A stretch of DNA of 64,000 nt from Bacillus australimaris. Its GTDB lineage: Bacteria > Bacillota > Bacilli > Bacillales > Bacillaceae. The translations under genes were made by a program, and so were the position numbers. Location: contig NZ_LGYN01000026.1 of NCBI RefSeq assembly GCF_001307105.1, positions 372,001 to 436,000 on the forward strand, given 5' to 3'. A model generated the notes under the pieces. It had not been told where the DNA came from. It saw nothing but the letters and a program-made list of their open reading frames with translations, and did not search any database. Positions 62,475 through 64,000 of the stretch are shown here, one piece after another (within the stretch, counting starts at the first letter, position 1; each line of letters begins with the position of its first letter).

Positions 62475-63515
62475 ATGATGATGACCGATGAACAAAAACA
62501 TGAATTTTATCAAGCACTTATTGACAAGAATCCGCAATATGACGGCACATTCTTTGCCTGTATTAAGACAACCGGAATCTTCTGTCATGCCACATGTACG
62601 GCTAGAAAGCCCAAATATGAAAACTGTGAGTTTTTCTTTACAGCGGAGGAAGCACTGCTGGCAGGGTATCGTCCGTGCAAGCGCTGCACGCCATTAACAT
62701 ACCCAAACAGCATTCCCGATGAAGTCAAAACACTCGTTTCAGCAATAGAAAAAAATCCTGAGAAACGCTGGAAAGAAGAAGACTTTCGCCAATTAGGGAT
62801 TCACTCCGCTACGGCTCGAAGAAAATTTAAAGACATTTACGGCATGACTTTTGTTCAATATGCAAGATCACGCCGAATGGGACTTGCCTTTAAAGAAATT
62901 TTGAACGGAAAAAAAGTGATCGATCAGCAGGTTAGCTTCGGCTATGATTCTTCGAGTGCATTCAATGATGCATTTACAAAAATCATGGGAAATCCACCTA
63001 AAAAAGCGCAGGTTAACATTCTCTATGCAAATTTTATTTCCACACCGGTCGGACGGATGATTAGCGTGACAGATGCCACACATGTGTACTTACTGGAATT
63101 TATGGACAGGCGTGGACTCGAAAAAGAAATTGAGACCATGAGAAAGAAGTATCATGCCCGCATTTTAGTGGGAGAAACAAACGTCCATCAGCAATTGGCA
63201 AAGGAATTGACCTTATATTTTGAAAAAAAGCTGACCCAGTTTACTGTACCACTTTCCTTACATGGCACCCCTTTTCAAATGAAGGTGTGGGACCAGCTCT
63301 CACGCATTCCTTCCGGCGAAACGAGATCCTATCGAGATCTAGCCACAAAGCTGGGCGATCCGCATTTGGTTCGGGCGGTTGGTAATGCAAATGGTGCCAA
63401 TCAATTGGCGATTATCATCCCCTGCCATCGCGTGATTCAAACAAGTGGTGAGCTCGGTGGCTATGGCGGGGGAATTGAACGGAAGAAATATTTGCTTCAG
63501 TTAGAACAGCGTTGA
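62475..63515 (+). CDS. ada: Fused Ada protein: Me-phosphotriester repair, AraC HTH, O6-MeG methyltransferase
   Basis: 346 residues. N-terminal Ada zinc domain with Cys37 and Cys41 (GIFCHATC), Cys68 and Cys71 (RPCKRC), where Cys37 would accept methyl from phosphotriesters; AraC-type HTH (about 85-170, RRKFKDIYGMTFVQYARSRR, VSFGYDSSSAFNDAF); C-terminal methyltransferase with IIIPCHRVIQTSGELGGYGG. B. subtilis splits this into AdaA and AdaB; here it is fused as in E. coli Ada. Of the ATGs 62475-62481 the first is used; AGAGGTGG precedes. Confidence 0.93.
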   Translation: MMMTDEQKHEFYQALIDKNPQYDGTFFACIKTTGIFCHATCTARKPKYENCEFFFTAEEALLAGYRPCKRCTPLTYPNSIPDEVKTLVSAIEKNPEKRWKEEDFRQLGIHSATARRKFKDIYGMTFVQYARSRRMGLAFKEILNGKKVIDQQVSFGYDSSSAFNDAFTKIMGNPPKKAQVNILYANFISTPVGRMISVTDATHVYLLEFMDRRGLEKEIETMRKKYHARILVGETNVHQQLAKELTLYFEKKLTQFTVPLSLHGTPFQMKVWDQLSRIPSGETRSYRDLATKLGDPHLVRAVGNANGANQLAIIIPCHRVIQTSGELGGYGGGIERKKYLLQLEQR

Positions 63516-63521
63516 TAATAG

Positions 63522-63561
63522 AAAAAAACGGCTCTGCTTATTCGGTAAGCGAGCCGTTTTC
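63522..63561. terminator. Terminator between ada and the GNAT gene
   Basis: Stem AAAACGGCTC-GCTTA / TAAGC-GAGCCGTTTT; the minus side has T7. It overlaps the last codons of the GNAT gene. Confidence 0.85.
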
Positions 63562-64000
63562 TCCGTTACGCGTGATGCTGTATACATCAATGATTTGGTC
63601 CCATTTTGAAATGGTTTTTTCTTTTTTCATGCCCATTTTCAAAGCAACCTTCACCGACGCTTCATTCTCAGGACGAATTAAGCTGACCATCCGTCTGACC
63701 TTCATTTCTTCAAATCCATAGGTGAGACAGCCTTTTGCAGCCTCAGAAGCGTAGCCATTTCCCCACGCCGCTTTCTTTAGCATATAGCCGATCTCAAGCT
63801 CCGTTTGCCCTTCGATGTTTTGCAGAACAATTCCGCTTTGTCCAAGGAGTTCATTTGTTTCTTTATCTTCAATAATCCATAATGACATGTGGTACATGCG
63901 GTCATTCTTTTGATTCCATGCAATCCATTCTTTCGTCTGCTGTTCATCTTTTAAAGAGGGATAATACTTCATTACTTCTTCATCTTGGAACAGCTCATGA
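63538..64000 (-). CDS. GNAT N-acetyltransferase, C-terminal part (cut by window edge)
   Basis: The frame stays open to position 64000; the segment before the first internal ATG reads HELFQDEEVMKYYP, which is typical of RimJ/RimL-like GNATs, so the true start is outside. Acetyl-CoA motif A EIGYMLKKAAWGNGYASEAA and motif B RPENEASVKVALKMGMKKEK are visible. B. subtilis has a GNAT (YkkB) in this area; I do not assert orthology. Confidence 0.88.
   Translation of the reverse strand, partial: HELFQDEEVMKYYPSLKDEQQTKEWIAWNQKNDRMYHMSLWIIEDKETNELLGQSGIVLQNIEGQTELEIGYMLKKAAWGNGYASEAAKGCLTYGFEEMKVRRMVSLIRPENEASVKVALKMGMKKEKTISKWDQIIDVYSITRNGENGSLTE

Overview
The window reads as a Bacillus chromosome segment of the subtilis-pumilus branch. 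Gene order follows the B. subtilis 168 stretch from ykk (purU, ykkCD) through yko and ykr to ykv (zosA), seen in reverse, with a low-GC composition, SD-rich starts (many TTG/GTG), and classic Firmicute riboswitches and T-box. Several departures from 168 (cobalamin riboswitch on metE, fused Ada, extra Rap-Phr, extra cupin/LysR block, no ykvA between mtnD and spo0E) suggest a B. pumilus-group species; that species call is inference from memory, not from a search. No tRNA, rRNA, prophage, transposase or CRISPR array was seen.

Layout. 1-4.7 kb: zinc ATPase zosA (cut by the left edge), spore-envelope genes stoA, ykvU, ykvT, small ykvS-type genes. 4.8-7.5 kb: a candidate small RNA, then the preQ1-riboswitch-controlled queCDEF operon. 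7.5-15.4 kb: ykvI, CtsR-controlled clpE, motAB, mhqR, kinD, spo0E. 15.6-22.9 kb: the complete methionine salvage pathway in two S-box transcription units (mtnWXBD, mtnKA) plus mtnE. 23-31.5 kb: ogt, kinE, ykrP, small genes, a DUF421 protein, ktrD, htpX and its presumed repressor ykrK. 31.5-40 kb: sspD, sigI-rsgI, Mn-riboswitch TerC gene, DedA, the GGDEF/EAL protein ykoW, ykoM, ykzB-ykoL, tnrA. 40.3-42.8 kb: an accessory block (two related cupins, LysR, lipoprotein). 42.8-48.6 kb: a dispersed repeat, M-box-controlled mgtE with an extra leader ORF, PepSY proteins and the YkoGH two-component system. 48.6-57 kb: a GNAT gene with a LexA-like operator, intracellular subtilisin, metE, guaD, a second repeat copy, ohrB-ohrR-ohrA, and a Rap-Phr cassette. 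57-64 kb: T-box proBA, purU, guanidine-riboswitch ykkCD, a YrzI-like small-ORF pair, Ada, and a GNAT gene cut by the right edge.

Themes. Sulfur metabolism is spread over three riboswitch inputs (SAM twice, B12 once). Sporulation entry is represented by KinD, KinE, Spo0E and a Rap-Phr pair. Metal homeostasis appears four times (zosA with Per and Fur boxes, TerC with a Mn aptamer, mgtE with an M-box, ktrD for potassium).

The observations I consider most novel are: a 30-codon, Asp/Pro-rich leader ORF with a perfect SD between the M-box terminator and mgtE, whose DPDP codons can pair with the mgtE SD; two copies of a dispersed repeat, each flanked by direct copies of the local terminator hairpin; a sigma-I promoter whose -35 lies inside the terC terminator; a YrzI-like gene followed by an 18-codon ORF; and a sigma-A promoter with a LexA-like box upstream of an acetyltransferase. 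All start-site changes and regulatory calls were made by eye.
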